64,000 bases of DNA from Epiperipatus broadwayi (taxonomy: Eukaryota > Onychophora > Udeonychophora > Euonychophora > Peripatidae): contig JAQFVV010012435.1 in the NCBI GenBank assembly GCA_028023455.1, forward strand, positions 2,292,001 to 2,356,000, read 5' to 3'. The translations under genes were made by a program, and so were the position numbers. Under the pieces are notes generated by a model, which did not search any database, was not told the DNA's origin, and worked only from the letters and a program-made list of their open reading frames with translations. This document shows, piece by piece, positions 11,575 through 22,255 of this stretch; the stretch's first letter is position 1, and every line of letters begins with the position of its first letter.

Positions 11575-12538
11575 TTCATGTATAATGTGTGATAAACAGA
11601 GTAGCTAAAATTCAAAAAAACATTAATCACAAAAAACTATTTGCCAACCGCTTTCAGTACCGTGTACCAAAATCATGGTGACATTGGAACTGAAAATTCA
11701 AAAAAAACATTAATCACAAAAAACTATTTGCCAACCGCTTTCAGTACCGTGTACCAAAATCATGGTGACATTGGAACTGAAAATTCAAAAAAACACTAAT
11801 CACAATAAACTATTTGCCAACCGCTTTCAATACCGTGTACCAAAATCATGGTGATATTGGAACTGAAAATTCAAAAAAACATTAATCACAAAAAACTATT
11901 TGCCAACCGCTTTCAATACCGTGTACCAAAATCATGGTGATATTGGAACTGAAAATTCAAAAAAACATTAATCACAAAAAACTATTTGCCAACCGCTTGC
12001 AGTACCTTGTACCAAAATCATGGTGACATTGGAACTGAAAATTAAAAAAAAATTAATCACAAAAAACTATTTGCCAACCGCTTGCAGTACCGTGTACCAA
12101 AATCATGGTGACATTGGAACTGAAAATTCAAAAAAATGTTAATCACAAAAAACTATTTGCCAACCGCTTGCAGTACCATGTACCAAAATCATGGTGACAT
12201 TGGAACTGAAAATTCAAAACAACATTAATCACAAAAAACTATTTGCCAACCGCTTTCAGTACCGTGTACCAAAATCATGGTGACATTGGTACTGAAAATT
12301 CAAAAAAACATTAATCACAAAAAACTATTTGCCAACCGCTTTCAGTATCGTGTACCAAAATCATGGTGACATTGGTACTGAAAATTCAAAAAAATATTAA
12401 TCACAAAAAACTATTTGCCATATTCCAATATGCCGCCATGATTCTGGTACACGATATTGAAAGCACTTGGCAAATAGTTTTTTGTGATTAATGTTTTTTG
12501 AATTGTAGCTATTCTGTTTATCTCACTTTATACATGAA
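11575..12538. mobile_element. Inverted-repeat element with internal 86-bp tandem array
   Basis: The outer ends are inverted copies. The left begins TTCATGTATAATGTGTGATAAACAGAGTAGC; the right, reverse-complemented, begins TTCATGTATAAAGTGAGATAAACAGAATAGC. Both continue into ATTCAAAAAACATTAATCAC and AAACTATTTGCCA. Between them lie nine full 86-bp units. This looks like a non-autonomous DNA transposon with expanded internal repeats, similar in plan to tandem-repeat-bearing MITEs of bivalves. Units are up to ~97% alike, so expansion was recent. Confidence 0.8.
11621..12420 (+). repeat. 86-bp minisatellite, 9 full units plus a partial
   Basis: Units start at 11621, 11707, 11794, 11880, 11966, 12051, 12137, 12223 and 12309, with a partial unit at 12395-12420. 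Each contains ATTAATCACAAAAAACTATT, GCCAACCGCTT, AGTACCGTGTACC and ATGGTGACATTGG. Within a unit TTTCAGTACC and GGTACTGAAA (or GGAACTGAAA) are inverted, so each unit can fold. Adjacent units share variants (CTTTCAA in units 3-4, CTTGCAG in 5-7, TTGGTACTG in 8-9), showing local duplication. Confidence 0.95.
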
Positions 12539-12861
12539 GAATCATTTTCATTATCTGACAGATTTTGTATTATTTATTTAGGCAGATAACTTTAAATAAA
12601 AAAAGAGAAGTTCAGTTTGATATCATTTATAGTAGAATGAAAAAGTTTATATTACAAAAGTATGATTGCAGAAATATTGCAGTGATTGAAGATAGATAAT
12701 AAACTATTAATAATAAAAATGTAAATGCATTGGTTGACGGTTTATGAATGTGGTTTTTGTAGTTATATATCAGATTATTTCCATCATCTTGTTGAAATGT
12801 TAAACGTTTTTTAGAAAAATATGAATGGTGTTTATAATTTCTTGAATACATTTAATTTTTA

Positions 12862-12957
12862 ATCATTAAACACCAATCAACACTTAGACAAACCCCATAT
12901 CAATAATAATCAATGATTTCAAACTGCTGTCAAGGCAACCTTCTTTTAACAATACCA
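12862..12957 (+). repeat. Interspersed repeat, family R
   Basis: Contains TCATTAAACACCAATCAACA, CTTAGACAA, ATATCAATAATAATCAA, TTTCAAACTGCTGTCAAGGC and AACCTTCTTTTAACAATA in the family order. Confidence 0.75.
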
Positions 12958-13027
12958 CACACTTTTAGTGTAACACACAAGATAGTGGAGGTAGTTAGTT
13001 AGTTTTTGAGTGGTGTTATTTTTTTCT

Positions 13028-13130
13028 CTTTTAGAAGTTTATTGGCCTGACCAAAACTTGCATAGGAATTGAATGAGTAACATTCATTCTTTGATTACTG
13101 AATTTAAAATGTTTTAACCAATTGCCTTTG
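13028..13130 (-). mobile_element. Degraded tRNA-derived SINE, family B
   Basis: On the - strand the order GGCAATTGGTTAAAACATT ... TTCAATTCCTATGCAAGTTTT ... GGTCAGGCCAATA matches the intact copy at 13443-13608. It is worn and lacks a clear A box. Confidence 0.45.
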
Positions 13131-13442
13131 AAAAAATAACCTAGTTATTTAGAGCAATACATCTTAAAATTTCTTATTTATTTTGATTTAAAATCCACCA
13201 ATTCATTTTCTATGTTATACTATCATTGATCAATCCAGAAACACCTAAAGATGAAAGGAGAATAATATTACTTTAAAATATTGCACTCTGTACTAACCTG
13301 TGATTTCATGAAGCTTTGTGATGATGGTGTTTTAGTTGTATTTTTATATTGGGCCATCATCTAATATGAGTACTGAATGTCTTTTAAAAAAATTTTATTT
13401 AAATACTCCAAATGCATTCAATTGTTAATAATAGCACATCAA

Positions 13443-13608
13443 ACAGGTTAGTATCTGCACAATGTTTCAAGAGATATTATTCTCTCCTCTTCTTCAGGTC
13501 TTGCTGGCCTGACTAATGACATTAGTAGCATGGAATTCAAACATGAACCCTTAGATTCTTGAGTATTGGATTTTAAGGTAATGCTTTAACCAACTGAGCC
13601 ATCCTGCC
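13443..13608 (-). mobile_element. tRNA-derived SINE, family B
   Basis: On the - strand it starts GGCAGGATGGCTCAGTTGGT (A-box-like, similar to tRNAs of the TAGCTCAGTTGGTTAGAG type). It continues TTAAAGCATTACC, CAAGAATCTAAGGGTTC and TTTGAATTCCATGCTA (B-box region), then GTCAGGCCAGCAAGACCTGA and ATACTAACCTGTTTG as tail. The body is ~165 bp. It cannot be a functional tRNA. Confidence 0.75.
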
Positions 13609-13750
13609 AAAGGCAACAGTCAGTAGAAATTTCATATACTTGTCCTGATTTCTCCACTCTCACTATTAATCAACTTTGCTTTTAAGAAGAAAAAATGGAG
13701 AAATCATGAGGAACCTCATAGATAAGTATATGAAACTTTTACTGGCTCTA

Positions 13751-13925
13751 GAAGGATGGTTCAGTTGGTTCGAGCATTATCTTAAAATTTAATACTCAAG
13801 AATATAAGGGTCCAGGTTCTAATTTTGTGCTAGTAGTGTCACTGGTCAGGCCAGCAAAACCTGAATTAGAGGGGAGAATAATAAACTTCTTGAAATAGTG
13901 TGCATATACTAACCCGTGTGCTATT
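13751..13925 (+). mobile_element. tRNA-derived SINE, family B
   Basis: Direct-strand copy: GAAGGATGGTTCAGTTGGTT, CTCAAGAATATAAGGGTCCA, GTCAGGCCAGCAAAACCTGA, ending ATACTAACCCGTGTGC. It is the mirror partner of 13443-13608 within the foldback. Confidence 0.75.
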
Positions 13926-14004
13926 ACTAACAGTTGAATGTATTTGGAATATTTAAATAAAATTAATTTTTTCTAAAGATGTTCTATACTCATATTAGAT
14001 GATA

Positions 14005-14078
14005 GAAATAGTCCAATATAAAAATACAACTATACTAACCTGTTAGTCCAATATAAAAATACAACTATACTAACCTGT
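14005..14078 (+). repeat. 34-bp tandem duplication
   Basis: AGTCCAATATAAAAATACAA followed by CTATACTAACCTGT occurs twice in a row and is identical in both copies, at the right end of the foldback. Confidence 0.9.
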
Positions 14079-14449
14079 GTTTGGAAAAGTATAAAGTTTG
14101 AATTTCCAATTAGATGATGAAAATAGTCCAGTAGTTAATTGCAAATAAATATATCTGATATAAATAACAAGCCTTAATTTATTTTAACTGAAACAAAAAT
14201 ATATTAGGGTGAAATAAATTGTGCAATAATGGGGAAAAAATATTTAAAAAACTTTAATGTAAATCATAGAATAAATCCTGGTAAAATATAGGTGAAATTT
14301 CACTTGAGTGTGTAATGGATTTGATAAAATTAATTGATTTTTTAAATATGATTAATATTATAGTTATTTTTTCAAGAAGATATGATTTTATCTTTTTTAT
14401 AAAGTATTATATTGTTCTTTTCATCTTAGATCTTCTTTATGCATTGATA

Positions 14450-14655
14450 AAATTATGAAAACAGTTAAATAAATCCACCTTTCTTTTATCATTACAACAA
14501 TGCTTTTTTTTTTTATGCTCTTTTAAACTAGCAGTTTTGACTGATGAATAGTCTTCTTCAAAACCAAAATGTATATAAGCGTACATGAATATATTCTAAA
14601 AAATGTTTATCTAATCAACATTAGAAATACAAAACAAATATATTCTATTACAAAT
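14450..14655. repeat. Left copy of a ~200-bp inverted repeat flanking a LINE (family D)
   Basis: ACAATGCTTTTTTTTTTTATG, ATAGTCTTCTTCAAAACCAA, GTACATGAATATATTC, ATCTAATCAACATTAG and AAAACAAATAT match, in order, the reverse complement of 18105-18300. The TCTTCTTCAAAAC / GACTG core also occurs near 29965-30000 and 63610-63640. Confidence 0.75.
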
Positions 14656-14859
14656 TGAATCTTTTATATCCTATTTTAGATATATACTCTTCAAAATCTA
14701 TACTATATTTGGATTATAATAAAGTTAAAGGCAGTTAGTCTTTACCATTTACATGATTATTTTTTCTTATATTAATTAAATTACCATAATTAGAAAAACA
14801 TAACTTAAAAAACACATAACCTAATTAACCTTTATCTTCCTAGAAAACCTGAAATCATA

Positions 14860-17690
14860 CACAAATCATACAGAATATAAACATAGCATTGAGGACTAAT
14901 CCCCTTCCCACTTTAATTATTGGAGATTGTAACTTAACATATGATAATTTTCAAGATAGATATGGACGATTGATAAATCGGAAATTGATGAGCTGTCGAT
15001 CACTGTTTCCAGATGGGGCCTTCTCCTTCTATAATAAGAAGGCCAAACCACTGATTGATTTGCTATTTGTCTCCCCAGAAATTTTTAAAACCCTGAAGGT
15101 GCAACTGCAACCAATTACGTTTTCAGACCACTTTTCAATTAAATGTGATTTTCAGTTCAATAACTCTAATGACTCAGCACAGGAACTCCCCAGAACTATA
15201 AGAATGTTAACTCGAACAAATATCAGCATCCAACTAGTATCTGAGACATATATATTGTTCAAAGAAGTTGATTTGAATAATCTTCATATCATGCATGGAT
15301 GCAATTTTACTGAAATACTTGCTAAATTGATTACTAGATGCACCTCAAAAGCCCGGGGCCCTATTCAGCTATTATCCAAATTAGATAAGATTGTGACAAA
15401 ACTAATGAACTTGCCCAGTGAGGCACAGAATGTCGAATCTATCATAAACTTGAAACTGAAATACAAAAGTAAGCAAGAGGAAGTTGCGGAATATCTATAA
15501 AGAGATCATGACAATTTATATATTATCAGCACTGCTGGACCAGGGGCTATCTTAGGTGGGCCCTTGGAGCTGGCAGAAAAGCCAAGGCACCCAGAGTGAT
15601 TGAGATAGATGGCAACCTATATGGAGGGTCTTCCATGTTGGCCAGGATATGTGACCATTATGTTGAAAAGTTTAAGCCAGGTGGAATCACAATTGAAAGA
15701 AGAGAATTTAATTTAATTAAAAATTCAAGCCACAAAATCACAGAAAAAAGAATTATTGGTAAATTAAAGATGATGCCAGACAAAACACATCCTGGCTTGC
15801 ATGGAATCCCAAAATTCCTCCTGCTTCATTTAAGTGCTTTCTCAGCACCAATCATTAAAAGAATGGCAGATCTTTTGGCTGATGGCTGCCAGGAACTTCC
15901 TGGGTTTAACCCAATTGCCATGGTTCCTCTGGTTAAGAAACTAGCAGGACCTTGGAATCTGGGGAATCTCAGGCGAATATCAATGATCTCTCTACTGGTA
16001 AAGACAGTTGAGGCCCTAATCAAAAATGACATACAAGATATTATAATTGATCAGCTGTCCAATTGCCAGTTTGCCAAAAGGGGAGCTTGACGGCGGCCGA
16101 TGCTGTGAGCCAATTTCGTCTATTGATAGACCACATTCGCATGAAGATCTCGCAGCCAATCGCAGTTCAGCTCGATTTTGCTGCTGCTTTTGATTGCGTT
16201 CGAGTTGACACACTCATGAAGATCCTGGAGGGACTCAAAGTACCAGCTGTCTACCTCCAGATGATAGAAAACCTCCTGTAAAATAGGGAAGTGTTTTTGT
16301 CTCTGGATGGGAGGGTGTCCCCAGGATTTAAGCCTGTTGTTTCTATTCCTCAGGGCTCTCCTCTGAGTGCACTCCTTTTCACTGCCTATGTGAATCCCCT
16401 CCTGCTAGGCATCGAGACATCTCTTAAACGGATATCCATACCTTTGCTAAGAGAGAGGGTACATCATGTCTCCTATATGGATGATGTGGTGGTTTTTCTT
16501 GCTTCATGGGAGGAGCTTGCTGGACTAGAGAAGCTCTTGGTCCAATTCGAATGTGAATTTGGTCTAAGAGTCAACAAGGAGAAGTCGGCAATCTGGTCGA
16601 TTATGACTGGCAGGCAAATTCCTGCCATATTTAAGGTTCCACCTCAAGCTGTGTTGGGGGGAAAGCTCCTGTCATCAGCCTGCACCTCCTACAGAAACCT
16701 AAACAGATGAACGGCATAGGACTACACTCAATCAAAATCTTATTAATACAGTGTTTTCATAATGTACTTACCAGATTATTTATGAAAAATCCAGATATGG
16801 AAGGGCCAATATTCCCAGAAGAAATAACTCCTACTGATAGGCCACCTCCCAAAAGGGGAAGGCTTTGGATTCAAAAGCAAATCTCTATAGTATTTAACCA
16901 TCTAAAAATGAAGCCAGGAACAATGTTTAATAACAAACTAAACTACTGGAACACATGATCTTATGAATCTGGAAGAAACTAAAATTGACAATATTCTTTT
17001 GATTGGAATATCGAGGTTCTCCAGGTTGACCAAATGTCTAAAATTGGAACTGAGGTTTGTTGATTTTTTAATCAAGGTTAACCTTGGGGCCTTGCCTACT
17101 GCTGACTTCTTACATAGTAAAAGGAATTATAATCTGGACCCTATATGTGCACTATGTAGGCGTAGTGATCAGACAATGGTACATATATTGGAGGAGTGTC
17201 AAATTTGGAATAGCATAAGAAACACTTTTAAATCTTTCATTAAAAACAAAGAATCAGCTTGTGTAAATTTGACTAAGGCCTTGAAGAGCGGACATTTTGG
17301 GGTCATAAGATTGGCAACATTCATAAATTTTTCCATTTGGACTTTGAGAAATAAGACTATCTTTGAGAGTGGAGAAGAATATGACATGATGAAAATGTCT
17401 TTACAATTACTAAAAGAAATTAAAGAATTAGACCAAAAATTTTCTCAGAATTGGACATTCAACCATACCTGGGCCCTAATAAATCTAAATGTAGTACCAA
17501 TAATGAAAAGAATATAAAGTCTTAATGTAATTGACATGAAATTAATTGTTTTTTTGTTTATATATATAAAAGTGTAACCTCTGATTGTGTTGACTGGTCT
17601 CCTTTGAGATCGATATGTAATTGTCCTTCCTTTTGCAAATGATTCTTATGGTTTGTGAATAAAATTTCCTTTTGAAAGATAAAAAAAACA
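14860..17690 (+). pseudogene. Frameshifted non-LTR retrotransposon (LINE): endonuclease C-term, reverse transcriptase, CCHC-like end
   Basis: A 5'-truncated LINE whose protein is readable in six pieces. Piece 14889-15500 is the end of an APE endonuclease (LIIGDCNLTYD and SDHFSIKCDF, the conserved GDxN and SDH motifs). Piece 15596-16090 holds the start of the RT (NLGNLRRISMISLL). Piece 16063-16281 has motif A (QLDFAAAFDCVRVD). Piece 16291-16710 has motif B (IPQGSPLSALLF) and an intact YMDD at 16474-16485. Pieces 16707-16958 and 16963-17517 make the C-terminal region with CALCRRSDQTMVHILEEC, a C-x2-C..H-x4-C knuckle. Defects are a stop and frame change at 15500-15596, a frameshift near 16075, an in-frame TAA at 16279, and frame changes near 16700 and 16960. 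The 3' end has AATAAA near 17660 and an A run. It is dead but fairly young: motifs are intact and GC is above its surroundings. Confidence 0.9.
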
Positions 17691-17880
17691 CAATGTTTTA
17701 TCATTTATTAACATTTTTTTGTTTATTTTAAATTTACTTATTAAATGTTGATTGTTAATCTAAATATAAATGTATAAGTTTTAATTCTAGAGTCTTGGAA
17801 ATTTAAATTCACATTTAATATTAAACTATTATAAAATGTTTTTTATAAATATTTTTAATTCAGATCGAGATATACTTTTG

Positions 17881-18035
17881 GTAGGATAGCTCAGTTGGTT
17901 AAAGTGTTACCTTATTTAATATTCAAGAATCTATGGGTCCAAGTTTGATTCCCATGCTAGTAGTTTCACTGATCATGCCAACAACATCTGAAGAAGAGAG
18001 TGGAATAATATTGCTCAAAATATTATGAATATACT
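17881..18035 (+). mobile_element. tRNA-derived SINE, family B
   Basis: GTAGGATAGCTCAGTTGGTT is a near-perfect A box region and GGTCCAAGTTTGATTCCCAT a recognisable B box; ATACTAACCT is the family tail. It lies between the LINE and the right inverted repeat. No cloverleaf can be completed, so it is not a tRNA gene. Confidence 0.75.
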
Positions 18036-18104
18036 AACCTTTAATATTTTTTTAAGTAAATAGTTCAATATATAGATACATCTGAAATAACATCACAAAC
18101 CTTC

Positions 18105-18300
18105 AAAAAAATACAGATACAATGTTTGTTTTCTATTGTATATATTGATTAGATCAACAATTTTTTATATATTCATGTACACATATACATATATATTAGC
18201 TTTGAAGAAGACTGCTGAACAGTTGAAACTTTTAAATTGATTGAGTATAAAATTTAAAAAAGCATTGTTATATTGATTAAAGAAAAATAGATGTATTTGA
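18105..18300. repeat. Right copy of the ~200-bp inverted repeat flanking a LINE (family D)
   Basis: Inverted match of 14450-14655 (see there). It includes TTTGAAGAAGACTGCTGAAC and AAAAAAGCATTGTTATATTG. Confidence 0.75.
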
Positions 18301-18329
18301 TTGTTTAGTTATGATTGTATTAGAAAAAT

Positions 18330-18710
18330 GATCACATTTAATGATTGTAGAGTAATTAGTTTAATTTCCATGTATTTAAGTTGTTATTGTAGGTTTTGAA
18401 TAAATTTCAAATAGATTAAATATGTTTTCAACTGAAAGACAGTTTGGATTTATAAAAGAATTGTAATTGGGATGATAAAAGGTATAAGAGAAGAAAAGAA
18501 ATTAATAGGTTTATTTATCTTGAAAAGGTATTTTACTAAGTGAATTTGATTGCATTATAATTAGATATACATTGGATGAATTAAAATGTGCAAGATTGAA
18601 TGATCCTATGGGAAAGATAAATAGGGAAAGATGTATAAAACAGAAATGTTTTTTTCTTCTATGGGGGGAAAAAGATGTAGAAACATGTTCAAAATTTTTC
18701 AATGCATTGA
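18330..18710 (+). pseudogene. Decayed LINE reverse-transcriptase fragment
   Basis: NDCRVISLISMYLS near 18340 resembles the NYRGISLLS motif. A little later FSTERQFGFIKE (near 18425) resembles the QxGFRKG motif that follows in L2-like LINEs. Stops and gaps follow. It is probably the same broad family as 23630-25410. Confidence 0.5.
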
Positions 18711-18883
18711 ATTCCATTTTCCATCTTTAAGTATCTCTGCAACATTTCTTAATAACATATACTATATGGAAGGGTGGGAATAGGATTCAGTTAAAAAATC
18801 CATTTTATGTTAATATTTATAATATGTAAATATATACACAAACAATGTTGATGTGCATGATTATATATATATATATATAATCA

Positions 18884-19380
18884 TTAAAATCGGTCAAAAC
18901 TTAGACCAGGGGTCCCCAACCCTATGCCCGCGGGAACCATGGCATCCACAGACCATTTTACATGTGCCCGCCGTTATCCGAACATGATAAAAAATATATC
19001 TGATAAAAATAAATTTAATTTTTAAAATTTCTTATAAATTATTGTATTATATTGTAATCAAATTGTAGGGCATACTATATACTTTTACAGCGTAAAAATA
19101 TAAACGTTAATTATATGTTAAAATTTTATTTTTGAAATAAATATTTTTTTGTACATTATGTGTATTATTAACAATATCCAACTATAAATTTACATTGAAA
19201 AAATAAATAATGCCCGCCATCTGGTTGAAAAAAATAAATGGTCCGCCATCTGGCCGGTATTATAGAATGTGCTCTTAAGTGCAAAAAGGTTGGGTACCCC
19301 TGACTTAGACAATCCCAATATCAATAACAACCAACAACCTCCCTTTAACAATAAAGATAGAATCCCATCTTTATTTATGG
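18884..19380 (+). repeat. Family R repeat split by the hAT MITE
   Basis: TCATTAAAATCGGTCAAAAC at 18881-18900 continues after the hAT element as ACTTAGACAATCCCAATATC, AATAACAACCAACAACCTCC and CTTTAACAATAAAGATAG, restoring the order seen in the uninterrupted copy at 19614-19735. Confidence 0.85.
18907..19302. mobile_element. hAT-type MITE with perfect 8-bp target duplication
   Basis: A 396-bp element begins CAGGGGTCCCCAACC and ends GGTTGGGTACCCCTG, inverted ends of the hAT CAGGGGTC type. The 8 bp ACTTAGAC occurs immediately before (18899-18906) and after (19303-19310). The interior (GCCCGCGGGAAC, GTGCCCGCCG, GGTCCGCCATCTGGCCGG) is GC-richer at the ends and AT-rich in the middle, with no transposase. 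Sub-terminal GCCCGCCATCTGG and GTCCGCCATCTGGCC blocks are a local direct repeat. It needs a hAT transposase in trans. Confidence 0.95.
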
Positions 19381-19613
19381 TCCAATATATTTATATAGAC
19401 ACTAAAGATTGCAACTTAATCACAGAGATTGAAATTATTGATACAAAGAAGTTTAAATAAACCTCCTTAAACAGGTAAATATAACTTGTTCTAAATGCAG
19501 ATTCATAGTCAATTATAATATTACAAACTGCTATTATAATTTTAAAATTGCACCCGAAGTATTACTTAAATAATAAGGATAATAATGCTCCTGGCTAAAT
19601 GGATTTATAAGTA

Positions 19614-19735
19614 ATCATTAAAATCAGTCAACACTTAGACAATACAAATATCAATAACAATATAAAGCTATTGTCAAGGCAACCTCTTTTTAACAATAAA
19701 GTTTAAATCCTATCTTTAGTTAGGATCCAATATAT
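19614..19735 (+). repeat. Family R repeat, uninterrupted copy
   Basis: ATCATTAAAATCAGTCAACA, CTTAGACAATACAAATATCA, TTGTCAAGGCAACCTCTTTT and TAACAATAAAGTTTAAATCC. It lies ~300 bp from the split copy and shows the empty site of the hAT insertion. Confidence 0.8.
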
Positions 19736-20123
19736 TTATATAAACACTATATATATATACAAATCAATATATATATAGTTAAATAATTGTTTTAATAAAG
19801 ATGGGAATTAGCACTAGGAATAGGAAGCTTCATAGCATTAGATTTTTTTGACAATATGGGAGTTTTTATATTGAGAATAATCTAAAAAAATGTGATGCAG
19901 ATTGGATTACATTTTAGAAAAAAAAAAAAAACTGGAATGACATTAATAAAAAAAAATTAAAAACAATGACATAAGTGATAAGAACAAGAAATTAAACATT
20001 AGGAAGTAAAATAAGTTATTTGAACATATGACTAAGCTTTTAATAAGGGTATTAAAATTACTTTGTGAACCAATTGAAATTTTATCTACAAAAAACAAAA
20101 GGTCTAGCTAATATATATATATT

Positions 20124-20915
20124 GTTAGAAAGGATTTGAACTCAGATTTTCAATCTTCCTACAATTATCTACTTCATTTTATACAATTAATACACATAAC
20201 CACATGTGAAAAAGATAAATGATCTCCAATATACATATATTGTGCTGAACCAGCACTCAGCAGTTGGTCCAGATCATCATCTCCCACACACATATATATA
20301 TAAAATCAGTGCTCAGTTTATATTAAGATAGCAAATCGTCAAACTAAACAAGCTTCAAGCTTCTCCATCCTCCAACTCTTCAGCCATCCATATCATTGAC
20401 AATCTGATAAGAGGATTGCACTGTTCGTTTTTAGAGGCTGGATGAAAGACCTTTGTCTGGCAATGACTATTTACATTGTCTTTTCAATATGTTATGCAGA
20501 AAGCTTTTTAATGTGTTTACATAGAAGAGAGACCAGAATGACTTAAAGACAACATGGGTTTGACAATAAGATTGGCATCAAGAAAATCTTTGAGCATGAT
20601 ATCATCAGATTTTCAATGATATTGATGGCTGAAGAGTTGGGGAGGATTGAAGCCTATCCATTTGAAGATTGTAGATTTGCTATCTTAATATAATTGAACA
20701 CTGATTATATATGTGTGTGGGAGATGATGAATGATTTGCTATTTTAATATAAATCAAGCACTCATTACATATATGTGTGTGGAAAATGATCGCTTGTTCA
20801 AAATATGTATTTATCTTTTTCATATGTATGTGGTCATGCATATCGTTTATTTAGGAAGGAGTGGATAGTTGTAGGAAGCTTTAAAGTCCTTAGTTCAAAT
20901 CCCTTCTAATTACAT
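20124..20915. mobile_element. Foldback element, family E, ~790 bp
   Basis: Starts TTAGAAAGGATTTGAACTCA and ends with the inverse (TAGTTCAAATCCCTTCTAA). Nested inside are further inverted blocks: GTGCTCAGTTTATATTAAGATAGCAAAT against ATTTGCTATCTTAATATAA..TTGAACACTGAT, and CTCTTCAGCCATC against GATGGCTGAAGAG. The right arm carries the AT-rich block twice (20674 and 20731). The core CCAGCACTCAGCAGTTGGTC and CTCCCACACACATATATAT recurs at 21161, 33613 and 51594. Confidence 0.75.
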
Positions 20916-21160
20916 TAAGTTCAGTATAGACAATATACCCATATTTAAATATATATTTTGTTAGGTGACTATAAAATTTAAAGTGGACATTTGGAAAAGT
21001 GATCTGAAAAGATTTGGAGGCATTAGAAATGAAAGTTTTTAAAAAAGTGAAAAAAAAAAAAGAAAATGAAGATTAGAAATATAAAGATCGTTAAAAAAAA
21101 AACATTGTCTGAGCTTATGCTTAGAGACAGAAAATTTATATTTAAAGACAAGTATAATGT

Positions 21161-21488
21161 AATTAAAGAGAATTTGAACACAGACTTTCAAGCTCTTTTT
21201 AATCAGCCAATCTATCTTACATAATCAATACACATGACTACCTACATGTGAAAAATATAAATGATCTCCAATATACATATTTTGTGCCAAACCAGCACTC
21301 ATCAGTTGGTTCAGGTCATCTCCCACACACACACACACATATAATCAGTTTTCGATTTATATTAAAGTAGCAAATTTATAAACTTTAATGGTCAGGCTTC
21401 AATCCTCTGCACTCTTCAGCTATCCAATATTTGAAAATCTGTATTATGGAATGATTGAAAATCTGTGTTCAAATTCTCTTTAATCACA
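21161..21488. mobile_element. Foldback element, family E
   Basis: ATTAAAGAGAATTTGAACACAG at the left mirrors CTGTGTTCAAATTCTCTTTAAT at the right. Inside are CATGTGAAAAATATAAATG, ATCTCCAATATACATATTTT, CCAGCACTCATCAGTTGGTT and CCCACACACACACACACAT. Length is about 330 bp. Confidence 0.8.
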
Positions 21489-21737
21489 TCTAGGCAGAAG
21501 ATTTAAGAAAATATGTTGAACTATAAAGTCTATAAGAAAAAATTGATAAGAAAAAAGTTGATTGATGATCTTAAGAAAATAAATAATCACAAGTATATTA
21601 GAAATTCAAATCAGGAAGACTTGGAGGAGTTGTTTTCTTATTGTAAGCGGGGCAATTAACTAATGGTGGTGATTATATATGCAATTTCTATTTTGAACTT
21701 CATAAATTTACATCCATATATTTAAATAAGTAAAACG

Positions 21738-21850
21738 CAGTGATGAATATCTTCTTTTTTTTAATGCGTGAAAGGATATTTTTAAATCTCTGTGAGATGA
21801 ATATCTTCTTTTTTTTTAATGCGTGAAAGGATATTTTTAAATCTATGTGA
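21738..21850 (+). repeat. ~60-bp tandem duplication
   Basis: GATGAATATCTTCTTTTTTT, AATGCGTGAAAGGATATTTT and TAAATCT.TGTGA occur twice back to back with very few differences. Confidence 0.9.
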
Positions 21851-22255
21851 AATCTGCAAAATGCATTGGATGTTTAATTCTGTTTACTTTTTCTTCATAC
21901 TATTTGTTTTAGAAACATATATTTATATGTGTGTGTATATATACACATGCGTACACATTTTTTGTAATCAAATTGTTTTTTTCTAATGCCCTCCACATAT
22001 TATTTGCATATTATATACTTCTAATCTCAAAACATTTTAGTATTTTTTTTTTAAAATTCTGTGAAAACTTTAATGATTTGATAAAGTCTATTCTATATTA
22101 TTTATATGATGGAAATTATTTATATATATTTTAAAAAAAATTGAAAAATCACAAAGATTTTTTTTTCTCTTTGTCTGTATTTTATTGAGTGATAGTTGAT
22201 TTTTTAAAAATCTTTTATACATCATACCTTTTATTTTACATTTTTCTGACTGTCG

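Larger units (their letters stand above)
13332..14034. repeat. ~700-bp foldback with arms that include a SINE
   Basis: The left arm (from TTAGTTGTATTTTTATATTGG) and right arm (ending CCAATATAAAAATACAACTA) are inverted copies that meet near 13684. Both arms carry, toward the centre, an inverted family-B SINE and then GAAATTTCATATACTTGTCC / ATAAGTATATGAAACTTTT. Either a SINE-bearing segment was duplicated head to head, or this is a foldback element that captured a SINE. Confidence 0.75.

Noticed and set aside
11621-12420. CRISPR array
   Set aside because: The 86-bp units are contiguous with no unique spacers, and the DNA is eukaryotic.
17881-17955. Functional tRNA gene
   Set aside because: A and B boxes are good but no acceptor stem or anticodon arm can be formed; it matches a repeated SINE.
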